Of a stretch of DNA of 49,953 bases, positions 1 through 7,874 are shown in pieces (the stretch's first letter is position 1; each line of letters opens with the position of its first letter). Under the pieces are notes generated by a model. That model was not told the origin of the DNA. It was given only the letters and a program-made list of their open reading frames with translations, and ran no database searches. The translations under genes were made by a program, and so were the position numbers. The stretch comes from Syntrophobacterales bacterium. GTDB taxonomy: Bacteria; Desulfobacterota; Desulfobaccia; Desulfobaccales; 0-14-0-80-60-11. The stretch spans positions 1 through 49,953 of the forward strand of contig JAILZL010000020.1 of the NCBI GenBank assembly GCA_023512475.1, in the 5' to 3' direction.

Positions 1-783
1 CTGGAGGTCATCGAGCCGGGCGCGGAGTTTTGGGGCACCCTCACGGTAGAGCTGCCGCCCGAGGAGGTGCGCCGTTCCCCCAAAAACAAGATCAGACATT
101 TTATTGCCGCCCTGGATCTCTGGGCCGCGGCCCGGACATTTTACCAACAGGAAAAGGAAAAAGAGGACCAGGCTCTGTTTGAGATCGGCCGTGCTCCTCT
201 GCCCCTGCCGGAGGGTGACGGCTTGACCCCCCTGCGCCTGGGCCGGCACAGCGGCGCCGAGTGCGTCACCATTGCCGGGCACCGCAAGATCAAAATTAAG
301 CAGGCCGAAGGTCAGCCCCCCAAGATCCTGGACCACGCCACCACCCTGTGGCTGGCCGCAGACTTCCACCAGCGGGGCAAACGCCATCAGGCCAAACTGC
401 GTCCTTTCGGCTGGGCGCTCCTGGCTCAGCTTACGGCCGCGGAGCTCGGGGAGCTCACAGCGAGGGAAACCCATTGGCAGGAAGCCCGGGAGAAAACCTC
501 CGCCGGAACCCCGCCCAGGCCCACCCCGGAGATCAGGCCCACACCGAGTCCTCCCCGGCCCCCGGTAGTCAAGATGGAGGTGTGGGAAGGCGCCAGGATC
601 AGCTGGAACCCCGGGAAAGGCGAGGTCACCGCGGAGTGGCAGGGGAAAAGGGCCTTTGGCAAGGGCCGGGAGCTGGTGCCGGAGGCCTTGCACAAGAAGG
701 TGGTTACCCAAAAGAAAAGTGCCACTGCCCGGGTGACGGTGGATCCCGAGGGCTTCCGGATCCTCAAAATCGAGGCGGAATGA
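1..783 (+). CDS. csm5: Type III CRISPR RAMP protein, Csm5-like (3' part, start outside window)
   Basis: The frame is open from base 1, so this is the C-terminal 260 residues of a longer protein. It reads like the end of a Csm5-family RAMP subunit, which caps the crRNA 3' end in type III-A effector complexes. Supporting motifs are an F-W-G-T-L strand near residue 10, a glycine-rich LRLGRHSGAECVT segment near residue 80, and a TTLWLAAD block near residue 115. These match my memory of the Csm5/RAMP C-terminal domain. After about residue 150 there is a proline-rich linker and a roughly 70-residue basic, beta-rich tail that I do not recognise. The next genes are csx20 and a CARF-HEPN effector, which supports type III. 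Another RAMP family (Csx7/Cmr-type) is possible. Confidence 0.7.
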   Translation: MEVIEPGAEFWGTLTVELPPEEVRRSPKNKIRHFIAALDLWAAARTFYQQEKEKEDQALFEIGRAPLPLPEGDGLTPLRLGRHSGAECVTIAGHRKIKIKQAEGQPPKILDHATTLWLAADFHQRGKRHQAKLRPFGWALLAQLTAAELGELTARETHWQEAREKTSAGTPPRPTPEIRPTPSPPRPPVVKMEVWEGARISWNPGKGEVTAEWQGKRAFGKGRELVPEALHKKVVTQKKSATARVTVDPEGFRILKIEAE

Positions 784-936
784 TTCGGGATTCGGGCTGT
801 CCCTGAGGGGCGGTCCGCCGCCCGGGAGCGATGGCTTTGGTTTCCTCTCCCTGCAGGAACGGGCGAGCGGATAGGGGGTAAGAGCCCGGTCATCCCCGGT
901 CGCCTTGCCGAATCACCATGGCTCTGGGAGGTGGAC

Positions 937-1341
937 ATGTCCCATGCGGGGGGTCCCCGCCTTTTGCTGCTGTTCAATCACCGGATGGGGCCGCAGCAGG
1001 CCGCCCAGGCCCGGGAGGAGCTGGGGGTGAGGGAGATAGTGAGCCCGCCCCCGGAGCTGCAGGCGCGCTGGGGCCAGGTGCCGCCGGAGCTCCCGGGTCT
1101 TCAGGACTACCTCGCGCCCCTGCGGGACTGGCTCGCCCAGGAGGCCCTCCCCGGAGATTACGTCCTCATCCAGGGGGATTTCGGCGCCACCTACCTTATG
1201 GTGCGCTTTGCCCTGGAGCGGGGCCTCATTCCCGTCTATGCCACCACCCGCCGGGAGGCCCAGGAGACCGTGGACACAGACGGGGCCGTCCGCCTCACCC
1301 ACACCTTCCGGCATCAGCAATTCCGCCGCTATGGAGACTAG
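937..1341 (+). CDS. csx20: Csx20-family CRISPR-associated protein (predicted cyclic-oligoadenylate ring nuclease)
   Basis: A 134-residue protein that closely fits my recollection of the Csx20 family: an N-terminal LLLLFNH strand, a PPELQ..W..VPPEL segment, the block GDYVLIQGDFGATYLMV around residues 70-86, and IPVYATTRREA near residue 97. Csx20 is a compact CARF-like family of type III loci, predicted and in part studied as a ring nuclease that degrades cyclic oligoadenylate and switches the response off. The ATG at 937 is preferred over an in-frame GTG at 931 because GGGAGG lies 5 bases before it. The gene starts 153 bases after csm5 and stops 2 bases before the CARF-HEPN effector. Activator and off-switch would therefore be co-expressed. 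Confidence 0.8.
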   Translation: MSHAGGPRLLLLFNHRMGPQQAAQAREELGVREIVSPPPELQARWGQVPPELPGLQDYLAPLRDWLAQEALPGDYVLIQGDFGATYLMVRFALERGLIPVYATTRREAQETVDTDGAVRLTHTFRHQQFRRYGD

Positions 1342-1343
1342 CC

Positions 1344-2648
1344 ATGGCCCGCTGCTTTCTCTCCTGTTTGGGAACCTCCCGGTATAAGGAGTGCATCTAT
1401 GTGGCCCCGGACGGCCGGGAGTCCACCTTGGTGCGCTATGTCCAGGAGGCCACGGTGGGGTTTTTCTGCCGGGACTGGACCGCAGAGGATCGCCTGCTCA
1501 TCTTCACCACCCCGGACGCGTGCGAGAAAAATTGGCGGGATAACGGACACCAGGTCGGCCAGCCGGGGTTGGAAAGCCGTCTGAAGGCATTGGGCCTTGC
1601 CTGCGAGATCCAGCGGGTGGAGATTCCGGAAGGGAAAAAGATTGAGGAGATCTGGCAGATTTTCCAGATTCTTTATGACCATCTCCGGGAGGGAGATCGA
1701 GTGGTGTGTGACATCACCCATGCCTTCCGCTCCCTCCCCATGCTGGTGCTGGCGGTCCTGGGATATGCCCACACCATGAAGAAGGTGGTGCCCGAGGGCA
1801 TCTATTACGGCGCCTTTGAGGCCCTGGGAAACCCGGCCGAGGTAGAGATGATGCCCGTGGAAAACCGTCGGGCCCCTCTCTTTGACCTCACCCCCTTTGC
1901 CGCCCTGCTGGACTGGACCGCAGCCGTGGACCGCTTTCTCGCCGCCGGGGACGCCAAGATGGTTTCCCTGTTGGCCACAAATGAGATCGCTCCCCTCCTG
2001 CAGGAAAGCCAAGGCCGGGACCAGGCCGCCCGGGCCATCAAAACCATTGCCGGGCACCTGCAGGGCCTCACCAGGGCGCTGAGCACCTGCCGGGGGCCGG
2101 AGCTGGCCGACAAATTCACCGATCTGAGAACAGCCCTGAAGAATTGCCCCCGGCGGGACCTCATCCCGCCCTTTGCCCCCCTCCTTCAGCTGCTGGAAGA
2201 CAGGCTGCAAGGATATCAGGAGAAATCCTGCCACCCCTTCCTGATGGCGGCCCGCTGGTGTGCCGATCATAATCTCATCCAGCAGGGCTTCACCATCCTC
2301 CAGGAGGGATTGATCAGTTATGTGCTGGAAAATGTGCTGGGGCTACCCTCTGAAAACCTGAAAGATAAGAATTTCCGGGAACTCGTGCCCCAGAGTGCCA
2401 GAATTTACCGCCAAAATCTGGAGAAGGAAAAATGGCGGAAACCGGCCCGCTCCCACCCGGAGAAGATTGAAAAATTGCTCTCCTTCTGGAAAGAAAATGA
2501 GAAATTGTGGCAAATTTTTGACACTCTGAGTCAGTTACGCAATAATCTCAATCATGCCGGTTTCGTCAGTGATTCCAAACAACCCAAACAATTTTCCGAC
2601 GAACTTCAGGGTCTGCTGAAAGACCTGGAAACCCTGCTGAGACCATGA
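1344..2648 (+). CDS. CARF-HEPN type III CRISPR effector ribonuclease (Csx1/TM1812, DxTHG-motif family)
   Basis: A 434-residue protein. The N-terminal half is a CARF sensor of the TM1812/Csx2 type. It opens with MARCFLSCLGTSRYKE and carries the signature VVCDITHAFRSLP (D123, H126), the DxTH motif for which the family is named. The C-terminal part is helical and contains LRNNLNHAGF, an R-x4-H HEPN ribonuclease motif (R399, H404). Such proteins bind cyclic oligoadenylate made by Cas10 and then cleave RNA non-specifically. The start ATG is 2 bases after the csx20 stop. A longer open frame reaches back to 918 but is only the shadow of csx20. Its stop overlaps an ATG that opens a decayed region (cas1/cas2 remains). 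Confidence 0.85.
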   Translation: MARCFLSCLGTSRYKECIYVAPDGRESTLVRYVQEATVGFFCRDWTAEDRLLIFTTPDACEKNWRDNGHQVGQPGLESRLKALGLACEIQRVEIPEGKKIEEIWQIFQILYDHLREGDRVVCDITHAFRSLPMLVLAVLGYAHTMKKVVPEGIYYGAFEALGNPAEVEMMPVENRRAPLFDLTPFAALLDWTAAVDRFLAAGDAKMVSLLATNEIAPLLQESQGRDQAARAIKTIAGHLQGLTRALSTCRGPELADKFTDLRTALKNCPRRDLIPPFAPLLQLLEDRLQGYQEKSCHPFLMAARWCADHNLIQQGFTILQEGLISYVLENVLGLPSENLKDKNFRELVPQSARIYRQNLEKEKWRKPARSHPEKIEKLLSFWKENEKLWQIFDTLSQLRNNLNHAGFVSDSKQPKQFSDELQGLLKDLETLLRP

Positions 2649-2705
2649 GGTATCCTGACCGGGCGGAGCTCAAACGCGCCCGGGAGCGGGGCGACCTGGA
2701 CGTGG

Positions 2706-3063
2706 CCGCCCTCCCTGGTCCCGTACCTCTTGGACGTGTTCCGCCCCTGACTGGTGAACTCCCTGGTCTTCCAGCCGGTGAACCAGCGCCTCATCCGGCC
2801 CACCCTTTCTTCCGCCCCGAGAAGCGGGAGCCCGCCGCTTTCGACTTCGCCGCCGAGCGCCTCAAGGAGGGCAACCCCATCCTCCTGGCCTATACCGGCT
2901 GGAAAAATTTCTCCTCCACTTCTAACGCCGCCTGAAAAGCCGCCTCCTCTCCCTCCCCCAGGGCCGGTGCCTCCTCCACCGGAACATTCTCCTGGCCCAG
3001 GTCCGGGCCTTCATCCGCACCCTCAAGGAGGATGCCCCCTGTCAACCCTTTGCCTGGCGGTGA
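2706..3063 (+). pseudogene. cas1: Decayed cas1 (C-terminal remnant, one stop and two frameshifts)
   Basis: No single frame is intact, but three frames read in turn give a recognisable Cas1 C-terminus. From about 2706 the frame gives PSLVPYLLDVFRP, then a TGA stop at 2748-2750, then LVNSLVFQPVNQRLIRP. The family pattern is PSLALDLMEEFRP followed by the 'lvdslvf.lvNqR' helix. A frameshift near 2810 leads to FFRPEKREP...ERLKEGNPILLAY. A second shift near 2930 leads to LLAQVRAFIRTLK and QPFAWR before the stop at 3061-3063, like the final Cas1 helix and 'pyePF.wR' tail. The N-terminal two-thirds with the catalytic residues is absent. The ATG at 2645 that overlaps the effector stop starts about 20 residues I cannot place. 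Confidence 0.75.
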
Positions 3064-3067
3064 GGAT

Positions 3068-3202
3068 GTGAGGTTTGTGGCGGTGAGCTGTGATGGGCTG
3101 GAGGGCCGTCACCGCCTCAAGGTGGCCCAGGCCCTTACCGATTACGGCCGCCGGATGCAAGAGTGCACCCAGGCGGACTCTCCGGCGCCGGATGCATGGA
3201 AA
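3068..3202 (+). pseudogene. cas2: Truncated cas2 remnant
   Basis: A GTG at 3068 opens a frame whose first residues, VRFVAVSCDGLEGRHRLKVA, match the start of Cas2: a first beta strand ending in the conserved Asp, then the 'dd.rR.kvakaL' helix and a DYGRR segment. After about 40-45 residues the similarity ends and the frame runs into unrelated proline-rich sequence. Intact Cas2 is about 90 residues, so half is missing. The usual Tyr before the Asp is Cys here (VSCD). It lies 5 bases after the cas1 remnant stop, the normal cas1-cas2 arrangement. No repeat-spacer array follows. Confidence 0.7.
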
Positions 3203-3256
3203 CCCCGGAGACCACCTTTGCGGGCCCGGCCCCTCGCACCCAGGGCCCCGGCCCCC

Positions 3257-3286
3257 AAAAAACCAGGGCAGGCGATCCGCCTGCCC
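3257..3286 (-). terminator. Rho-independent terminator of the proline-rich protein gene
   Basis: A perfect 9-bp inverted repeat, GGGCAGGCG (3266-3274) and CGCCTGCCC (3278-3286) with a 3-base loop, is followed on the minus strand by a run of six T (3262-3257). It lies about 70 bases past the stop of the minus-strand gene ending at 3356. Confidence 0.8.
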
Positions 3287-3355
3287 TTGCTCTCCACCCG
3301 ACTCCCCGCCCCTCAGGGAGAGGCGCCGCCGATGGGCCCTCCCACGCCCGGGGTG

Positions 3356-5665
3356 CTACGGCGTCGGCCAGTCTCCCCCGACCCGGCCCTCCCGCAGATC
3401 CCGGCGGTAGGCCTCCAGTTTTTCCTCCCATTCCGGCGTGTTGAGGGCGTTGTATTCCTCCTGGGACAGCCGCCCGCTCTTCAGGAGTCGCTCCCGGTAA
3501 ATGATGTCGATCTGCCGCTGCCGGGCCTCCTTTTCCCGGTGCAGCTCCTCCAGCCTGTGGTGTTTGCCCAGGGCCGCACCGGTCCCCTGGGCACCGGAGT
3601 CCACCGGTTCATTCATCACCCGGGTGATGCGGTCGTCATAGTCCCGCTCGATCTGAGCCTTCCGCTCCTCCCGCCATCTGCCCTTCTCCACTTTGGATTT
3701 TTCCGTGGCCGGATGGTAGGATGTGGGCGTGACCAGGGGGGAGACCTCCCCTGAGGATTCATATTGGAACAGGTTGTCCAATGCTTTGGGGTTCCACTTG
3801 GAGGAATGATGCCGGTTCAGGATGGAGAGGGCGGCATCGGGGTCTTCCCTGCCCAGCTCCAGGAGCCTTTGGTTTTCCTCCTGGAAGGAATGCCAGACAT
3901 TTTTCAGCCATTCCTTGTCCCGGGCCCTTTCCGTCGGTTCATTCTCCAGGGACTCCCTGTTGGTGTTGATTCTCCCCCACAGCAGGGTATGCATGAGCAG
4001 TAATTTTTCCGCGTCGTTTTCCCGTCTCTTGACCTCATCCCAGTCGCCGCGTTCCTTGGCTTTGTCCAGGGCCGCAGCCATTCTGGAAATTTTCCCCCCG
4101 ATGATCTCCATCCCCTCCTCGAGATGTTTCAGCCGCCGCTCGGCATCAGCCCGCCTGCGGTCATGCCACTTGTCCACGCCCATCTCCAGCTGCGTCACTT
4201 TCTGCTCCCACTGCTTTTCCAGGTCCAGGAGGCCCGTCACCACCCGGTCCCTCTTTTTCTCCGCTGCCCGGTCCCGGGTGGGGGCGGAGGCACCCGAGGG
4301 TTTCCCGGGCGGGGGAACTCCGGCCCCGGCCTGCACTCCACGGGTCACCCCGGCCCCGCCCCGGGAAACAGGAGGGCCGCCGGGCTCCGGCAGGACGGCG
4401 GGGGGACGGGTGTTGGTGTAGGGGTCGGAGGGGGTGCCGCTGCCCCTGATCCGGTCTCCGAAGGGCTTGGTGGCGTCGGGATAATCCCGGTAGGGGTCGG
4501 TGCGCGTCCCGCTCCCCCAGATGCGGTCCCCGAAAGGTTTGTTCACCTCCGGGTAGTCCCGGTAAGGATCAGAGGGGGTGCCGCTGCCCCAGTATGGTTT
4601 TTCCCCTGTCTTGACCCCCTTCTGGTCGTAGACCTTGAGCCTGCCGGTGGGCGGGGGTGGGCCGCCGGGACCGGGCGCCGTGACCACCCCGCCCCGGGAG
4701 GAAACCGGCGGCGGGCTTTGGGCAGGGGGGCTGACCGACCGGGAGGTGGAGCCGGCGGTCCCGCCGGAGGGCGGGGTGGGCCCGGCAGGGGTCTTTTTGG
4801 TCGCAGCCCCGGAGGCGCCGCCCCCGCCTTGCTGATACTTCTCCAGGAAGCCGATCTCCCGTCGGAGCTTTTCGATCTGGGCGTCCCGGTCCTTGACGAA
4901 GCGGCCGTTGCCTGAGGTGTAGTATTCCAGAGCCTCTTTGGCGGCTTTCAGGCGGCTGTAGGTTTCGGAGGGAGAGGCCGGGGGCTTGGGCCCGGAGGCC
5001 GGCGGGGACGCCCCGGCCCCGCCGGAGGCGGCAGGAGGCGGGGAGCCCTTGGCGCTGCCGGAGGCGGGGGCTCCCTTGGCCCCGGAGGGGTTCTGGGGCG
5101 CGGCCGGACCCGCCGCCGGAGGGGCGGCCTGTTGATAGCGCAGGGGCGGGGAGGACGGGGTTCCCGGGCCCCGGTGCGGCCCGGTGGGCCGGCGGACGCC
5201 CGGGGAGGAGCCCGGGGGCACGGCCGTCGTGGCCGGGGGTTTGGTGGGCGGAGGGGCCACGGCGGGAGCTCCCGGCGGACGGCCTGCCGGTCCCACGGCA
5301 CCGGAGGGCGCCAGGGAGCCCCGGGGCGGTGCGCCGCTCTGCTGAGGCGCTGGCGGCGGCGAGGCGGGTTGCCGGACCACCGGCGGCGCAGATAAGGACC
5401 GCGATGGCGGCGGGGTTTTCTGGCGTTCCTTCACCTGGGGCAGATTCCCCGGCTGGGCCTGCGTCGGCCCGGGCCCGCTGCGCTGCTGCTTTTGGGGCTC
5501 CCGGGTCTGGGGCACCGGCTGTGGCTGCTGGACCGGCTGCGAACCGGTTTGCGGCCGCACCGATGGCGTCTGCGGCGGCGGAACCTGGGCTCCGGCGGGA
5601 ACAAGCAGGAAAAAAATGCTCAGCGCCAACGCCACTCCTCCCCGCCACATCCCGGTTCCGCTCAT
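3356..5665 (-). CDS. Secreted proline-rich repeat protein with coiled-coil C-terminus, unknown function
   Basis: About 769 residues. The start at 5665 is chosen because GGAAGGAG lies 9 bases before it; an in-frame ATG at 5674 directly abuts that site. The N-terminus is a Sec-type signal peptide (basic, then GGVALALSIFFLLVPAGA). A very long Pro/Gly/Ala/Ser/Gln-rich disordered region follows. Three tandem repeats of about 22 residues carry the pattern GSGTxxDPYRDYPxxxKPFGDRI. The C-terminal third is charged and helical with coiled-coil character (KKRDRVV, ERRLKHLEEGME, KAKERGDWDEVKRREN). I do not recognise a catalytic domain. An exported structural or envelope-associated role is a guess. The reverse strand also holds long open frames here, a composition artefact. 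Confidence 0.7.
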   Translation of the reverse strand: MSGTGMWRGGVALALSIFFLLVPAGAQVPPPQTPSVRPQTGSQPVQQPQPVPQTREPQKQQRSGPGPTQAQPGNLPQVKERQKTPPPSRSLSAPPVVRQPASPPPAPQQSGAPPRGSLAPSGAVGPAGRPPGAPAVAPPPTKPPATTAVPPGSSPGVRRPTGPHRGPGTPSSPPLRYQQAAPPAAGPAAPQNPSGAKGAPASGSAKGSPPPAASGGAGASPPASGPKPPASPSETYSRLKAAKEALEYYTSGNGRFVKDRDAQIEKLRREIGFLEKYQQGGGGASGAATKKTPAGPTPPSGGTAGSTSRSVSPPAQSPPPVSSRGGVVTAPGPGGPPPPTGRLKVYDQKGVKTGEKPYWGSGTPSDPYRDYPEVNKPFGDRIWGSGTRTDPYRDYPDATKPFGDRIRGSGTPSDPYTNTRPPAVLPEPGGPPVSRGGAGVTRGVQAGAGVPPPGKPSGASAPTRDRAAEKKRDRVVTGLLDLEKQWEQKVTQLEMGVDKWHDRRRADAERRLKHLEEGMEIIGGKISRMAAALDKAKERGDWDEVKRRENDAEKLLLMHTLLWGRINTNRESLENEPTERARDKEWLKNVWHSFQEENQRLLELGREDPDAALSILNRHHSSKWNPKALDNLFQYESSGEVSPLVTPTSYHPATEKSKVEKGRWREERKAQIERDYDDRITRVMNEPVDSGAQGTGAALGKHHRLEELHREKEARQRQIDIIYRERLLKSGRLSQEEYNALNTPEWEEKLEAYRRDLREGRVGGDWPTP

Positions 5666-5800
5666 CTGTCCCATCTCCTTCCCGCCCTTGCCGGGATTAC
5701 CGCCGCAGGGGCCTTCTTACCCTTCGGTTCCCGCTTTAAGGAACTTTAAGCGGGCAAGTGCCACCCTACCTAAACACAGCTTGCCGCCGGGGTCAAGGGG

Positions 5801-7234
5801 TCAGGCGGGTTTGTTGCCTCCGGCCGCAGCGGCGCCCGGGCGTCTCCGGCGCCGGGAAAAGCTCAGGTAGAGCACCAGGCCCGAGGCGAGGGCGGCCAGC
5901 CCGGCCAGGGAGAGCACCGGCCGGGCGTACAGGGAGAATCCTGCGATCCACAGGGTCAGGAGGATGAAAAACAACGGGGTGAGGGGGTAGCCCAAGGTGC
6001 GGTACGGCAGATCGGGGCGGGGATCCCGGCGCCTCAGGAGCAGGAGCCCCGCCACCGTAAGGAGGGAAAACCAGGACAGGGTCACGCCGATGAAAAGGAG
6101 CAGGTAATCAAAAGACGCGGTCAGCACCAGCAGGAGCGCCAGCCCCGCCTGGAGCAGGATGGCATTGCCGGGGGTGCCCCGGCTGCCCCGCCGGCCGAGG
6201 CCGGCGAAAAACAGGCCGTCTTGGGCCATGGCCAGATAGACCCGGGGGCCGGTCATGATCATGGCGCTGATGAGGGACAGGAGGCTCAGGGCGACGGCCC
6301 CGGCCAGGAGGCGGCTGATCCCGGGCCCGAAGAGGGCCAGGGCCGCCCTCTCCCCCACCTCCAGCACCCCGGCCATGTCTTCCGGTGCCAGGGCGTAGAG
6401 AAAGGTGAGGTTGAGCAGGAGATACAAGAGCGTCACCAGCAGGGTCCCGGACGCCAGCGCCAAGGGGATGTTCCGGGCAGGCCGGGATATTTCGCCCCCC
6501 AGGTAGGCCGCGGCATTCCAGCCGCTGTAGGCGAAACTGACCAGAACCAGAGACACCGCGAAGCGGCCCGGGAGCCACGGGTCGGCCGTCGGGGCGGCGG
6601 CAACATGCGCCCAATCACCCCGGCCCCACCCTAGCCCGCCCAGGACAAAGGCCACAATGAGGGCGATCTTGAACAGGATGAGGAGGTTTTGCACCCTGCT
6701 CCCCCAAAGCAGGCTGTGGCAGTGCAGGAGGGACAGCGCCAGGATCGCCGCACCGGCCAGGAGGGTGGCGGGGGAGAGGCTGAGGAGGGTGAACCCCCGC
6801 CAGGTCACCTGCCAGCCGGGAGGAAAGCCGCCGCCCGCCGCGGCCAGGCAATAGGCGGCAAAGGCCATGGCCGCAGCGGCGATGGGGGCCGAAAAACCCA
6901 CCAGAAGCGAGATCCAGCCGGAGAGAAACCCGGCCGCTTCCCCGAAGCTCTCCCGCAGAAAGACATATTCCCCGCCCGCCCTGGGGTAACGGGCCCCCAG
7001 TTCGCCGTAGCACAGGGCCCCGGCCAGGGCGTACAGCCCCCCCACCGCCCAGCAGGCCAGCAGGGCTAAGGGATGGCCCAGCTCCTGGATGATGAAGCCG
7101 GAGGTGGTGAAGATGCCCGTGCCCACCATGTTGCCCACCACCAGGAGGGTGGCGGACCACAGCCCCATCTGGGGCCCGCGCTCCGAAGCTGCTCCGTCCC
7201 CCAGGGCCTCCCGGGGGGTCGGGCGGCCGCTCAT
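5801..7234 (-). CDS. APC-superfamily amino acid permease
   Basis: A 477-residue inner-membrane transporter with about 12 hydrophobic segments. The first transmembrane segment carries the APC signature VGNMVGTGIFTTSGFI. It is followed by YPRAGGEYVFLRESFG, a segment typical of the amino acid-polyamine-organocation family (YfnA/LAT-like). It would move amino acids across the cytoplasmic membrane by proton symport or exchange. The substrate cannot be told from sequence. It is divergent from the gasdermin operon, separated by about 640 bases. Its 3' end is 126 bases from the start region of the proline-rich protein gene on the same strand, so co-transcription is possible. Confidence 0.85.
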   Translation of the reverse strand: MSGRPTPREALGDGAASERGPQMGLWSATLLVVGNMVGTGIFTTSGFIIQELGHPLALLACWAVGGLYALAGALCYGELGARYPRAGGEYVFLRESFGEAAGFLSGWISLLVGFSAPIAAAAMAFAAYCLAAAGGGFPPGWQVTWRGFTLLSLSPATLLAGAAILALSLLHCHSLLWGSRVQNLLILFKIALIVAFVLGGLGWGRGDWAHVAAAPTADPWLPGRFAVSLVLVSFAYSGWNAAAYLGGEISRPARNIPLALASGTLLVTLLYLLLNLTFLYALAPEDMAGVLEVGERAALALFGPGISRLLAGAVALSLLSLISAMIMTGPRVYLAMAQDGLFFAGLGRRGSRGTPGNAILLQAGLALLLVLTASFDYLLLFIGVTLSWFSLLTVAGLLLLRRRDPRPDLPYRTLGYPLTPLFFILLTLWIAGFSLYARPVLSLAGLAALASGLVLYLSFSRRRRRPGAAAAGGNKPA

Positions 7235-7849
7235 AACGCCCCCTGCCGGCGGCCGGCTGAATCCCCTGACCTAATGGGCCATCTGGTCACGGACCCGGCT
7301 GCCATCTCTTCATTGTCCGGCGGGCGGCAGGCAACCGGCCGGAGGTTTTCAGCCCTGCCCTTGGCGGATCGGCCGCGCGTGCCGCCCTTCATCCTGCCCC
7401 CTTGTCCCCGGCCGACCCACCTCTGCCGGGCTGGTCCGGGGACCCCGGCGCCTTCTCGATGGATCAGCCCCCGGTTCCCTCCGGGGCCGCCCGGTGGACC
7501 ATGCCCGCCTGCCGCCGCCTCTCAACCCATCATCTCATGGGAGCCCATGTCCTGCCAACCCGAGGGAGAACCTTCCGGCCTCGCAGGGCGCCTTTGAGAC
7601 CGGAGGCCCGCCGTCCCGCCCTTCCCTGCCGGCTACGGGCTCGGCTCCGGTCCCCCAGCCGGGGAAATTCAACCCTGGCATCTCCCAGGATAGGCTTGAG
7701 GAGGGGGAGTTCCCGCCTCGAGCGCGCCTTGGGGTGAGGCCTCGGGCTGGCAGGACCGCCGGGCCTCCGGGAAAAATGCTTTCTGTCCGCCCGCAAAGAT
7801 GGCATGATGAGGCCATCCGGGCAACCAAGGTTTTCGCCTGACGACACGA
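7235..7849. other. Long non-coding stretch between divergent permease and gasdermin operon
   Basis: About 615 bases without a frame that looks coding; the open frames present are Pro/Arg-rich composition artefacts. The only clear structure is a hairpin GATGGC (7798-7803) / GCCATC (7812-7817) followed by GGGCAACC, in the future leader of the gasdermin gene. I see no convincing sigma70 promoter, repeat array or tRNA. Confidence 0.5.
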
Positions 7850-7869
7850 GGCCCTAAGGGGCCGGGAGG
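7850..7869 (+). promoter_or_regulatory. Gasdermin ribosome-binding site with adjoining hairpin
   Basis: GGCCC (7850-7854) and GGGCC (7859-7863) form a 5-bp hairpin with a TAAG loop. It ends on the first base of the Shine-Dalgarno CGGGAGG (7863-7869), 5 bases before the gasdermin ATG. Such placement could damp translation initiation; this is inference. Confidence 0.4.
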
Positions 7870-7874
7870 CAGGC

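Noticed and set aside
3200-3355. CRISPR array next to the cas remnants
   Set aside because: No regularly spaced repeats are present; the only structure is the terminator hairpin at 3257-3286.
7402-7841. Two overlapping plus-strand frames in the permease-gasdermin spacer
   Set aside because: Composition is Pro/Arg/Ser-rich, there is no ribosome site and the frames overlap each other; not credible genes.
7760-7849. c-di-GMP (GEMM-like) riboswitch before the gasdermin gene
   Set aside because: CGCAAAG and GGGCAACC resemble GEMM pieces, but the receptor-loop arrangement and the first conserved helix are missing.
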